Shown: positions 1 through 5,976, counted from the first letter of the stretch. The stretch is DNA of 6,268 nucleotides from Actinomycetes bacterium (GCA_023424135.1 JAFAEH010000176.1:1-6268); one strand, 5' to 3'. Made by a program: numbers and translations. Notes: a model not told the origin generated them from the letters alone.

Positions 1-258
1 GGCTGGACCGTCGAGGACGCCCCCGTGGGCAAGAACCTCACGATCACCCTGAAGTACGGCCCCAACCGCGAGCGTGCGCTCGCCGGTGTGAAGCGCGTGT
101 CCAAGCCGGGCCTGCGCGTGTACGCCAAGTCGACCAACCTGCCGCGCGTCCTCGGCGGCCTCGGCGTGGCGATCCTGTCCACGTCCTCCGGCCTGCTGAC
201 CGACAAGCAGGCAGCCAAGAAGGGTGTGGGCGGGGAAGTCCTCGCCTACGTCTGGTAA
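1..258 (+). CDS. rpsH: 30S ribosomal protein S8 (uS8), 3' part
   Basis: This is the C-terminal 85 codons of S8, open at the left edge and ending in TAA at 256-258. S8 is a primary 16S rRNA-binding protein that organises the central domain (helix 21) of the small subunit; in E. coli it also represses spc operon translation. The family C-terminal signature is clear: VYAKSTNLPRVLGGLG is followed by the S/T-rich loop ILSTSSGLLTD, which contacts RNA, and the chain ends in the usual EVLAYVW. S8 is normally about 132 residues, so roughly the first 47 lie outside the window. The first ATG inside this frame (position 25 as GTG) is not the true start. rplF follows after 25 bases. Identification is by motif recognition and gene order. 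Confidence 0.97.
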   Translation, partial: GWTVEDAPVGKNLTITLKYGPNRERALAGVKRVSKPGLRVYAKSTNLPRVLGGLGVAILSTSSGLLTDKQAAKKGVGGEVLAYVW

Positions 259-283
259 GCCCGAGACGGAGAGGAGAACAGCC

Positions 284-823
284 ATGTCTCGAATCGGCAG
301 GATCCCCGTCCCGGTGCCTTCGGGTGTCGACGTGACGATCGACGGCAACCTCGTGACGGTGAAGGGCCCCAAGGGTCAGCTCACCCACACGGTCGCCGCC
401 CCCATCGCGGTGGACCGCGACGACGCCGGCGCCCTCGTGGTGACGCGTCCCGACGACGAGCGCGCGTCGCGCTCGCTGCACGGCCTGACCCGCACGCTGC
501 TGGCCAACCTGGTCACCGGTGTGACGGAGGGCTACACGAAGAAGCTGGAGATCGTCGGCACCGGTTACCGCGTGACGGCGAAGGGCGAGACGCTCGAGTT
601 CGCGCTCGGCTTCAGCCACCCCGTCGTCGTCACCCCGCCGCAGGGCATCACCTTCGCGGTCGAGACGCCGACGAAGTTCTCGGTGCAGGGCATCGACAAG
701 CAGCAGGTGGGCGAGGTCGCCGCGAACATCCGCAAGATCCGCAAGCCCGAGCCGTACAAGGGCAAGGGTGTGCGCTACGCGGGCGAGAACGTGCGCCGCA
801 AGGTCGGAAAGGCTGGCAAGTAA
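284..823 (+). CDS. rplF: 50S ribosomal protein L6 (uL6)
   Basis: This 179-residue protein is the normal length for L6, which binds 23S rRNA near the sarcin-ricin loop and the factor-binding site of the large subunit. It begins MSRIGRIPVPVPSGV, the usual bacterial L6 start. Two tandem alpha/beta L6 repeats follow, at about residues 10-82 and 90-165. The bacterial L6 signature PEPYKGKGVRY is at residues 155-165, and the basic tail RRKVGKAGK is present. ATG 284 is chosen over the in-frame GTG at 224 because a GAGGAG ribosome-binding site (271-276) lies 7 bases upstream and the family start matches. The GTG also lies inside rpsH. The stop codon overlaps the rplR start as TAATG, suggesting translational coupling. 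Confidence 0.98.
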   Translation: MSRIGRIPVPVPSGVDVTIDGNLVTVKGPKGQLTHTVAAPIAVDRDDAGALVVTRPDDERASRSLHGLTRTLLANLVTGVTEGYTKKLEIVGTGYRVTAKGETLEFALGFSHPVVVTPPQGITFAVETPTKFSVQGIDKQQVGEVAANIRKIRKPEPYKGKGVRYAGENVRRKVGKAGK

Positions 824-1194
824 TGGCTATCGGCATCAAGGGCAAGGGCACGTCCATCGCCCGGCGTCGTCGCCACCTGCGCCTGCGCAAGAAGGTCGTC
901 GGCACGGCTGCGCGTCCCCGTCTCGTCGTGACGCGTTCGGCGCGTCACATCACGGCCCAGGTCGTCGACGACGGCATCGGCAAGACCGTCGCCTCGGCGT
1001 CGACCCTCGAGGCCGACCTGCGCGCGACGGACGGCGACAAGACCGCCAAGGCGAAGAAGGTCGGCGAGCTCGTCGCCGCCCGCGCCAAGGCGGCCGGTGT
1101 CGACGCGGTCGTCTTCGACCGTGGCGGCAACAAATACCACGGCCGGGTGGCCGCGGTCGCCGACGGCGCCCGTGAGGGTGGTCTGGCCCTGTGA
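823..1194 (+). CDS. rplR: 50S ribosomal protein L18 (uL18)
   Basis: This 123-residue protein is the normal length for L18, which binds 5S rRNA together with L5 and anchors it in the central protuberance. A basic, disordered N-terminus (residues 1-25, with RRRR at 14-17) precedes the conserved core: RPRLVVTRSARHI at about 31-43, QVVDD at 46-50, and the C-terminal signature FDRGGNKYHGRVAAVADGAR at about 98-117. The chain ends GGLAL, as in other actinobacteria. The start codon shares one base with the rplF stop (TAATG), and GGAAAGG at 806-812 can serve as ribosome-binding site inside rplF. A 34-base gap separates it from rpsE. Both the motifs and the gene order support the call. Confidence 0.98.
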   Translation: MAIGIKGKGTSIARRRRHLRLRKKVVGTAARPRLVVTRSARHITAQVVDDGIGKTVASASTLEADLRATDGDKTAKAKKVGELVAARAKAAGVDAVVFDRGGNKYHGRVAAVADGAREGGLAL

Positions 1195-1228
1195 CGACGA
1201 ACTCCGCATCGAAGAAGAGGACTTTCTG

Positions 1229-1873
1229 ATGGCTGCTCCTCAGCGCAGCAACACCGGTGCCGGTGGCACCGGCGGCGACCGCCGGGACGGCGGCCGTCGT
1301 GACGGCGGGCGGCGCGGTGACGCCGCCGAGAAGAGCGCGTTCGTCGAGCGCGTCGTGACCATCAACCGTGTCTCCAAGGTCGTCAAGGGCGGCCGCCGGT
1401 TCAGCTTCACCGCGCTCGTCGTGGTGGGCGACGGTGACGGCACGGTCGGCGTCGGCTACGGCAAGGCCAAGGAGGTGCCCGCGGCGATCGCCAAGGGTGT
1501 CGAGGAGGCGAAGAAGAGCTTCTTCCGCGTCCCGCGCATCCAGGGCACCATCCCGCACCCCGTGCAGGGTGAGGCCGCGGCCGGTGTCGTGTTCCTGCGT
1601 CCCGCGTCGCCGGGTACCGGTGTGATCGCCGGTGGTCCGGTGCGTGCGGTGCTCGAGTGCGCCGGCATCCACGACGTGCTCAGCAAGTCGCTCGGGTCGT
1701 CCAACGCGATCAACATCGTGCACGCCACGGTCGAGGCCCTGCGCTCCCTCGAGGAGCCGGAGGCCGTGGCCGCGCGTCGCGGTCTGCCGCTCGACCACGT
1801 CGCGCCGGCCCCGCTGCTGCGGGCGCAGGCCGAGGGTCGTGCCGCTGCTGCGGCCGCGAAGGCGGGTGCGTGA
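1229..1873 (+). CDS. rpsE: 30S ribosomal protein S5 (uS5)
   Basis: S5 lies at the mRNA entry side of the small subunit and affects decoding fidelity and helicase activity. This copy has 214 residues against about 166 in E. coli. The extra length is a Gly/Arg/Asp-rich N-terminal segment (residues 1-33, including GGDRRDGGRRDGGRRGD) and an Ala-rich tail (about 200-214). Actinobacterial S5 proteins commonly carry such an N-terminus. The double-stranded RNA-binding S5 domain runs from about residue 36 to 100 (FVERVVTINRVSKVVKGGRR, then VVVGDGDGTVGVGYGKAKEVP). The C-terminal domain runs from about 110 to 185, with SPGTGVIAGGPVRAVLECAG and SKSLGSSNAINIVHAT. ATG 1229 is supported by GAGG at 1217-1220, 8 bases upstream. 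The in-frame GTG at 1097 lies deep inside rplR and is rejected. Its TGA overlaps the rpmD ATG. Confidence 0.98.
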   Translation: MAAPQRSNTGAGGTGGDRRDGGRRDGGRRGDAAEKSAFVERVVTINRVSKVVKGGRRFSFTALVVVGDGDGTVGVGYGKAKEVPAAIAKGVEEAKKSFFRVPRIQGTIPHPVQGEAAAGVVFLRPASPGTGVIAGGPVRAVLECAGIHDVLSKSLGSSNAINIVHATVEALRSLEEPEAVAARRGLPLDHVAPAPLLRAQAEGRAAAAAAKAGA

Positions 1874-2055
1874 TGGCGCGTCTCAAGGTGACCCAGACCC
1901 GGTCCGCCATCGGCGGCAAGCAGAACCAGCGCGACACGCTGCGCACCCTGGGCCTGAAGCGGATCGGCGACGTCGTCGTCAAGGAGGACCGTCCGGAGAT
2001 CCGCGGCATGGTCAAGACGGTGACGCACCTCGTCGCGGTCGAGGAGGTCGAGTGA
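1873..2055 (+). CDS. rpmD: 50S ribosomal protein L30 (uL30)
   Basis: This 60-residue protein is the normal size for bacterial L30, a small non-essential protein in many species that binds domain II of 23S rRNA. It starts MARLKVTQTRSAIGGKQNQRD and contains the typical LRTLGLKRIGDVVVKEDRPEIRGMV core (about residues 23-47). The end, THLVAVEEVE, is also typical. The start codon overlaps the rpsE stop (TGATG at 1871-1875), and GAAGG at 1858-1862 inside rpsE could act as ribosome-binding site. The in-frame GTG at 1657 lies inside rpsE and would add a non-homologous segment. It is coupled to rplO downstream. Confidence 0.97.
   Translation: MARLKVTQTRSAIGGKQNQRDTLRTLGLKRIGDVVVKEDRPEIRGMVKTVTHLVAVEEVE
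2043..2048 (+). promoter_or_regulatory. Ribosome-binding site of rplO, inside rpmD
   Basis: GGAGGT within the last codons of rpmD is a near-perfect Shine-Dalgarno sequence. It lies 10 bases before ATG 2058 and only 4 bases before GTG 2052, so it does not cleanly decide between the two starts. Spacing modestly favours the ATG, whereas the GTGA overlap pattern favours the GTG. Confidence 0.7.
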
Positions 2056-2057
2056 CC

Positions 2058-2330
2058 ATGGCCGACGACAAGAAGGCCGACGAGAAGGCGACGGAGACCG
2101 AGGCCCCCAAGGCCAAGGCCTCCGCCAAGAAGGCTGCGGCGAAGCCCGCGGCCGAGAAGGCCCCGGCCGCGACGTCCGCCGCCAAGGCGGAGGCCGCCCC
2201 GGCTGCCGAGAAGAAGACGTCCGCGAAGGCGTCGTCCTCGGCGACGGAGAAGAAGGCCCCGGCGAAGAAGGCCCCGACCGCTGCTGCGAAGGCGGCGGCC
2301 GAGGCCGCGGCCCAGCCCGGCGCGGGTGGC
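2058..2330 (+). other. Low-complexity Ala/Lys-rich coding segment at the 5' end of rplO
   Basis: This segment encodes the L15 extension (residues 1-91). The DNA is built of repeated AAG, GCC and GCG codons, giving short degenerate repeats such as gccaaggcc and gaagaaggcc. The predicted peptide starts acidic (D and E in the first 16 residues), then becomes Lys/Ala/Pro-rich and basic (about +7 net by my count), and ends in an Ala-rich run and a GAGG linker before the L15 core. No globular fold is evident. The composition resembles the PAKKA-type tails of histone H1 and mycobacterial HU (HupB); that similarity is compositional and not proof of common origin. Confidence 0.85.
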
Positions 2331-2768
2331 ACCCTCAAGGTGCACCACCTGCGTCCGGCCCCGGGCGCCAAGACCGCCAAGACCCGTGTGGGTCGTGGTG
2401 AGGCGTCCAAGGGCAAGACGGCCGGCCGCGGTACCAAGGGCACCAAGGCCCGGTACCAGGTGCCGGACCGCTTCGAGGGCGGGCAGATGCCGCTGCACAT
2501 GCGGCTGCCCAAGCTTCGCGGCTTCAAGAACCCGTTCCGCGTCGAGTACCAGGTCGTCAACCTGGACAAGCTCTCGGCGCTGTACCCCGACGGTGGCGAC
2601 GTGACGGTCGCCGACCTGGTCGCCAAGGGCGCCGTCCGCAAGGGCCGCCCGGTCAAGGTGCTCGGCACCGGCGACCTGACCGTCAAGGTCGCGGTCGACG
2701 TGGACGCGTACTCCGCGTCCGCGAAGGAGAAGATCGAGGCTGCCGGCGGGAGCGTCGCGCAGGGCTGA
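2058..2768 (+). CDS. rplO: 50S ribosomal protein L15 (uL15) with long Ala/Lys-rich N-terminal extension
   Basis: L15 is a late-assembling large-subunit protein that threads a glycine-rich N-terminal arm into 23S rRNA. The family norm is about 145-150 residues; this protein has 236. Residues 92-236 are a complete, ordinary actinobacterial L15: LKVHHLRPAPGAKTAKTRVGRGE, then GKTAGRGTKGTKAR, FEGGQMPLHMRLPKLRGFKNPF and YQVVNLDKLSALYP, ending in SAKEKIEAAGG. Residues 1-91 are a low-complexity extension made mostly of Ala (about 38) and Lys (about 18) with Glu, Pro, Ser and Thr. It includes a KKAPAKKAP stretch at 65-73. The frame is continuous with no stop or frameshift. ATG 2058 is preferred because other actinobacterial L15 proteins start MAD or MAE. 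GTG 2052, overlapping the rpmD stop as GTGA, is possible and would add Met-Thr. Core identity is certain; the role of the extension is unknown. Confidence 0.96.
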   Translation: MADDKKADEKATETEAPKAKASAKKAAAKPAAEKAPAATSAAKAEAAPAAEKKTSAKASSSATEKKAPAKKAPTAAAKAAAEAAAQPGAGGTLKVHHLRPAPGAKTAKTRVGRGEASKGKTAGRGTKGTKARYQVPDRFEGGQMPLHMRLPKLRGFKNPFRVEYQVVNLDKLSALYPDGGDVTVADLVAKGAVRKGRPVKVLGTGDLTVKVAVDVDAYSASAKEKIEAAGGSVAQG

Positions 2769-2802
2769 GGCCCCGCGACGGACGTCAGCAGTGACGCAGG
2801 TT

Positions 2803-2837
2803 CGACGGGCGGTCCCGGTCACCGGGGCCGCCCGTCG
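2803..2837 (+). terminator. Strong hairpin after rplO, candidate terminator or attenuator
   Basis: Two 16-base arms (2803-2818 and 2822-2837) pair fully around a 3-base TCA loop, with one G-U wobble (T2813 with G2827) and the rest Watson-Crick, mostly G-C. It starts 34 bases after the rplO stop, the usual place for a terminator. No run of T follows (the next bases are gcgtacccg), so it is not a classical intrinsic terminator. Many actinobacterial terminators are said to lack a U-tract, and it may also act as an mRNA 3' end stabiliser or partial attenuator. A smaller stem (CGTCA 2783-2787 with TGACG 2792-2796) lies just before it. Confidence 0.55.
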
Positions 2838-2925
2838 GCGTACCCGCTCACGATGGCACGGGACGCCCGGGCAGTCCGGAACGTTTCAGGCGAGGTCCCA
2901 CGGACGCTGCGGCGCTGGTCGCGCG

Positions 2926-2955
2926 TCCGGTGGGGTCCCCCGCGCAAGGTAGGCT
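2926..2955 (+). promoter_or_regulatory. Candidate promoter for secY-adk-map
   Basis: TAGGCT at 2950-2955 fits the loose actinobacterial -10 pattern TAnnnT. TCCGGT at 2926-2931 could be a weak -35 with an 18-base spacer. The location makes sense: it follows the post-rplO hairpin and lies about 70 bases before the secY start. The -10 is embedded in a small inverted repeat, GGTAG-gct-CTACC (2948-2960), which might be coincidental or a protein site. The -35 match is poor, so this is a tentative call. Confidence 0.35.
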
Positions 2956-3014
2956 CTACCGGCGGTCCGTCCCGCTCTTCGACGGCGACGGGGTCGGAGG
3001 ACGGCCCACACAGC

Positions 3015-3020
3015 AGGAGG
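3015..3020 (+). promoter_or_regulatory. Ribosome-binding site of secY
   Basis: AGGAGG is a consensus Shine-Dalgarno sequence 7 bases before GTG 3028. It fixes the secY start at a GTG codon. Confidence 0.85.
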
Positions 3021-3027
3021 ACGACAG

Positions 3028-4326
3028 GTGCTCAGTGCATTCGTTCGGGCGTTCAGGACGCCTGACCTGCGGCGCAAGCTGCTCTTCACCATCGGGATGA
3101 TGGTGCTGTTCCGCGTCGGTTCGTTCCTGCCCACGCCGGGGGTCAGCTACCCCAACGTGCAGGCGTGCATCGACCAGACGGCGGACGGCAACGACCTGCT
3201 GGGCCTGGTGAACCTGTTCAGCGGTGGCGCACTCCTGCAGCTGTCGGTGTTCTCGCTCGGGATCATGCCGTACATCACCGCGAGCATCATCGTCCAGCTG
3301 CTGCGCGTGGTGATCCCGAAGTTCGAGGAGCTCCACAAGGAGGGGCAGGCCGGCACAGCGAAGCTCACGCAGTACACGCGGTACCTGACGATCGGCCTGG
3401 CGGTCCTGCAGTCGACGACGATCATCACGTTCGCGCGCAGCGGCAACCTCTTCCAGGGCTGCAGCCTCGAGGTCATCCCCGACGACTCGCCGCTGACGCT
3501 GCTGATCATGGTCATCACGATGACCGCGGGCACCGGGCTCATCATGTGGTTCGGCGAGCTCATCACCGAGCGCGGTGTCGGCAACGGCATGTCGCTGCTC
3601 ATCTTCACCTCGATCGCGGCGTCGTTCCCCGGCGCGATGTGGTCCATCGCGGGTGGCGCCGGCGGCGCGGGCAAGTTCATCGCGGTCCTGCTGATCGTCG
3701 TCCTGGTGATCGGGCTCGTGGTCTTCGTCGAGCAGTCGCAGCGCCGCGTGCCGGTCCAGTACGCCAAGCGCATGGTCGGCCGCCGCATGTACGGCGGGTC
3801 GAGCACCTACATCCCGATCAAGATCAACATGGCGGGCGTGATCCCCGTGATCTTCGCGTCGTCGCTGCTCGCGGTCCCGACGCTGATCGCCCAGTTCGGC
3901 GACGCGACGACGGGCTGGGTGCAGTGGATCAGCCGGTACATCGCCGACCCCGGCGCGGCGCCGCACATCGCGATCTACATCGTCCTGATCATCTTCTTCT
4001 GCTACTTCTACACGGCGATCACGTTCAACCCGGACGAGGTCGCGGACAACATGAAGAAGTACGGCGGCTTCATCCCCGGCATCCGTGCGGGGCGTCCGAC
4101 GGCCGAGTACCTCGACTACGTGATCACGCGGATCACCGCGCCCGGGTCGATCTACCTCGCGCTCGTCGCCCTCATCCCGACCATCGCGTTCATCGTGCTC
4201 GAGGTCGGCACCAACATCCCGTTCGGTGGCGCGTCGATCCTCATCGTCGTCGGCGTCGGCCTCGAGACGGTCAAGCAGATCGAGTCGCAGCTCCAGCAGC
4301 GGCACTACGAAGGGTTCCTCCGTTGA
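3028..4326 (+). CDS. secY: Protein translocase channel subunit SecY
   Basis: SecY forms the membrane-embedded protein-conducting channel with SecE and SecG. It accepts proteins from SecA or directly from ribosomes. The 432-residue chain is the family's usual length and shows about ten hydrophobic segments, near residues 18-34, 72-94, 117-137, 154-176, 188-204, 216-235, 266-289, 313-333, 373-391 and 399-415. The first SecY signature (GGALLQLSVFSLGIMPYITA) spans residues 66-85. The second (GLIMWFGELITERGVGNGMS) ends near 189. The cytosolic C5 loop has PGIRAGRPTAEYL with the conserved Arg (R353) used in SecA and ribosome contact. The N-terminus LSAFVRAFRTPDLRRKLLFT is typical of actinobacteria. 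GTG 3028 has an AGGAGG site 7 bases upstream. It probably has its own promoter, and its TGA overlaps the adk TTG. Confidence 0.98.
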   Translation: MLSAFVRAFRTPDLRRKLLFTIGMMVLFRVGSFLPTPGVSYPNVQACIDQTADGNDLLGLVNLFSGGALLQLSVFSLGIMPYITASIIVQLLRVVIPKFEELHKEGQAGTAKLTQYTRYLTIGLAVLQSTTIITFARSGNLFQGCSLEVIPDDSPLTLLIMVITMTAGTGLIMWFGELITERGVGNGMSLLIFTSIAASFPGAMWSIAGGAGGAGKFIAVLLIVVLVIGLVVFVEQSQRRVPVQYAKRMVGRRMYGGSSTYIPIKINMAGVIPVIFASSLLAVPTLIAQFGDATTGWVQWISRYIADPGAAPHIAIYIVLIIFFCYFYTAITFNPDEVADNMKKYGGFIPGIRAGRPTAEYLDYVITRITAPGSIYLALVALIPTIAFIVLEVGTNIPFGGASILIVVGVGLETVKQIESQLQQRHYEGFLR

Positions 4327-4901
4327 GCGCACGTCTGGTCCTGCTCGGCCCCCCCGGTGCGGGCAAGGGCACGCAGGCTGTCCGGCTCGCCGAGAAGCTG
4401 GGAGTCCCGGCGATCTCGACGGGCGACATCTTCCGGTCCAACATCAAGAACGGCACGGAGCTCGGCAGGCGCGTGCAGGACATCACGGCGTCCGGCGCGC
4501 TCGTCCCCGACGAGCTGACGAACGAGCTCGTGCGCGACCGGCTCGCGCAGCCGGACGCCGTCGACGGGTTCCTGCTCGACGGCTACCCCCGCAACGTCGC
4601 GCAGGTCGGGGCGCTGGACGAGATGCTCGCGGCCGCCGAGCAGGAGATCGACCTCGCGGTCGAGATCACCGCGGACCCGCAGGTCGTCATCGACCGTCTG
4701 CTGGGCCGCGCCCTGGTCGAGGGGCGCGCCGACGACACCGAGGACGTCATCCGGCATCGGCTCGACGTGTACGCCGAGCAGACCGCGCCGATCGCGCAGG
4801 TCTACGCCGCCCGTGGCCTGCTCGCGCAGGTCGACGGCATCGGTGAGGTCGACGAGGTCACGGGCCGGCTGCTCGCCGCGCTGAGCCCCGTCCTGTCCTG
4901 A
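4323..4901 (+). CDS. adk: Adenylate kinase, short-LID form, TTG start
   Basis: This cytosolic enzyme catalyses ATP + AMP to 2 ADP and keeps adenine nucleotides in balance. The 192-residue protein has the P-loop GPPGAGKGT at residues 9-17, the AMP-binding STGDIFR at 32-38 and the DGYPR motif at 86-90. Residues around GRADDTEDVIRHRL (134-147) form a short LID with no zinc-type Cys set, as in the roughly 181-residue mycobacterial enzyme and unlike the long form of E. coli. The only start that keeps the first beta strand (ARLVLLG) is TTG 4323. GAAGGG at 4309-4314 lies 8 bases upstream inside secY, and the TTGA overlaps the secY stop. These features suggest translational coupling and reduced initiation. 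map follows after 7 bases. Confidence 0.96.
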   Translation: MSARLVLLGPPGAGKGTQAVRLAEKLGVPAISTGDIFRSNIKNGTELGRRVQDITASGALVPDELTNELVRDRLAQPDAVDGFLLDGYPRNVAQVGALDEMLAAAEQEIDLAVEITADPQVVIDRLLGRALVEGRADDTEDVIRHRLDVYAEQTAPIAQVYAARGLLAQVDGIGEVDEVTGRLLAALSPVLS

Positions 4902-4908
4902 GGCGCAC

Positions 4909-5742
4909 GTGTTCGGCCGCGAACGGATCGAGTACAAGACGCCCGAGCAGGTGGCGCTCATGCGGCGCGCCGGGCTGGTCGTCGCGGACGCGCTGGACGC
5001 GGTGCGCGCGGCGGTCGCGCCGGGTGTGACGACGGCCGAGCTCGACGCGGTGGCCGAGGAGGTCATCACGGCCGCGGGTGCGACCCCCTCGTTCCTCGGC
5101 TACCACGGCTACCCGGCCACGCTGTGCATCTCGGTGAACGACGAGATCGTGCACGGCATCCCGGGTGCGCGAGTCCTGCAGCCCGGTGACGTGGTCTCGA
5201 TCGACTGCGGTGCCGTGGTCGACGGGTGGCACGGCGACTCCGCCGTGACCGTCGTGCTCGAACCGGCCGATGCCGCCGATGTCGAGCTCGCGCGCACGAC
5301 GGAGGACGCCATGTGGGCGGGCATCGCCGCGCTCGCGACGGGGGAGCGGCTCGGCGACGTCGGCGAGGCGGTCGAGGGTGTCGTCGAGGCGGCCGCAGCG
5401 CGTACCGGCAGCCCCGCGCTGGGCATCGTGGAGGACTACGTCGGTCACGGGATCGGGACGGCCATGCACCAGCCCCCGGACGTGCCGAACTTCCGCACGC
5501 GCGACCGCGGGACCCGGCTGCGGCCCGGTCTGTGCGTCGCGATCGAGCCGATGCTCGTGCGTGGCGACGAGGCGAACCACACCCTCGCGGACGACTGGAC
5601 CGTCGTCACGGACGACGGGTCGCGCGCCGCGCACTGGGAGCACACCGTCGCGATCCTCGAGGACGGCATCGTCGTGCTGACGGCGCACGACGGCGGGGCC
5701 GAGCGGCTGCGTGCGCTCGGCGTCGAGGTCGCCTCGATCTGA
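4909..5742 (+). CDS. map: Methionine aminopeptidase, type I
   Basis: This dimetal hydrolase removes the initiator Met from nascent proteins whose second residue is small, after deformylation. The 277-residue protein has the pita-bread fold motifs with all five metal ligands: D99 (in VSIDCGA), D110 (in HGDSAVT), H180 (in VGHGIGTAMH), E213 (in AIEPML) and E244 (in HWEHTVAI). The catalytic and substrate-binding histidines H82 (VHGIPG) and H187 are also present. There is no N-terminal zinc-finger or proline-rich SH3-binding extension, so it is the simple type Ia form. GTG 4909 is the first start after adk, with a weak GAGG at 4900-4903, 5 bases upstream, overlapping the adk stop. Many actinobacteria keep a second map elsewhere; whether this one does cannot be seen here. 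Confidence 0.97.
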   Translation: MFGRERIEYKTPEQVALMRRAGLVVADALDAVRAAVAPGVTTAELDAVAEEVITAAGATPSFLGYHGYPATLCISVNDEIVHGIPGARVLQPGDVVSIDCGAVVDGWHGDSAVTVVLEPADAADVELARTTEDAMWAGIAALATGERLGDVGEAVEGVVEAAAARTGSPALGIVEDYVGHGIGTAMHQPPDVPNFRTRDRGTRLRPGLCVAIEPMLVRGDEANHTLADDWTVVTDDGSRAAHWEHTVAILEDGIVVLTAHDGGAERLRALGVEVASI

Positions 5743-5781
5743 CGTCCGGCCCGGTGTGCCACGGCCGAGATGCCGCGATGG

Positions 5782-5811
5782 TTCCGGCGGGCCTCGGTGA
5801 TGGCGTATGAT
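5782..5811 (+). promoter_or_regulatory. Candidate promoter for infA
   Basis: TATGAT at 5806-5811 differs from the sigma-70 -10 consensus at one base and stands out in this GC-rich DNA. The region 18 bases upstream, TTCCGG (5782-5787), is a poor -35. A transcript would start near 5817-5820 and carry a leader of about 155-160 bases before the infA ATG. Start of a new transcription unit at infA (infA-rpmJ-rpsM-rpsK-rpsD-rpoA-rplQ) is common in actinobacteria, which supports the placement. Confidence 0.45.
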
Positions 5812-5969
5812 GGCTCGTTGGTTGTGTGCGCCGTGTCATCGGCGACCAGTCGCCCCCTGATCCGTCTCCCGCGATCGGGCACGCCGTCGGCGGGTCCGGT
5901 CCCGTGTCACGGGCGCGGGGTGAGCACGCCGAAGCAGCAGCACGAAGGTTTCCCAGCACGACAGTTAGC

Positions 5970-5974
5970 GGAGG
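5970..5974 (+). promoter_or_regulatory. Closely spaced ribosome-binding site of infA
   Basis: GGAGG lies only 2 bases before the infA ATG (5977), shorter than the usual 5-9. The IF-1 N-terminus is so conserved that the start is still secure. Confidence 0.6.
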
Positions 5975-5976
5975 AC

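Larger units (their letters stand above)
5743..5976 (+). other. map-infA intergenic region and infA leader
   Basis: These 234 bases hold no convincing gene. They contain a candidate -10 box (5806-5811), a short perfect inverted repeat CCCGTG-T-CACGGG (5901-5913) that could form a small hairpin in the leader, and the infA ribosome-binding site at the end. I see no clear terminator for secY-adk-map, so read-through into infA is possible. An in-frame GTG at 5920 precedes infA but has no good ribosome-binding site. Confidence 0.6.

Noticed and set aside
2058..2330. The Ala/Lys-rich segment as a separate gene or a frameshift artefact
   Set aside because: The frame is continuous into the L15 core with no stop, and no separate ribosome-binding site stands just before the core.
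1710..2822. Antisense open frames opposite rpmD and rplO, Leu/Gly/Arg-rich
   Set aside because: Their low-complexity composition is just the complement of the Ala/Lys codons in rplO, with no independent support.
2853..3065. Small + strand open frame (70 codons) between rplO and secY
   Set aside because: It has no good ribosome-binding site, its Arg/Ser/Gly-rich peptide is unrecognised, and it runs into the secure secY start.
3165..4322. Long + strand frame overlapping secY and running into adk
   Set aside because: Only the part from TTG 4323 matches a protein family. The upstream part is an Arg/His/Pro-rich shadow of secY, so this is not a fusion.
2956..4332. Long antisense open frame (458 codons) opposite secY
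   Set aside because: It mirrors the SecY codons. The peptide is an Asp/Arg/His-rich shadow with no recognisable domain, typical of high-GC DNA.
5920..5976. N-terminally extended IF-1 from GTG 5920
   Set aside because: The added 19 residues do not occur in IF-1 proteins I know, and no strong ribosome-binding site precedes the GTG.
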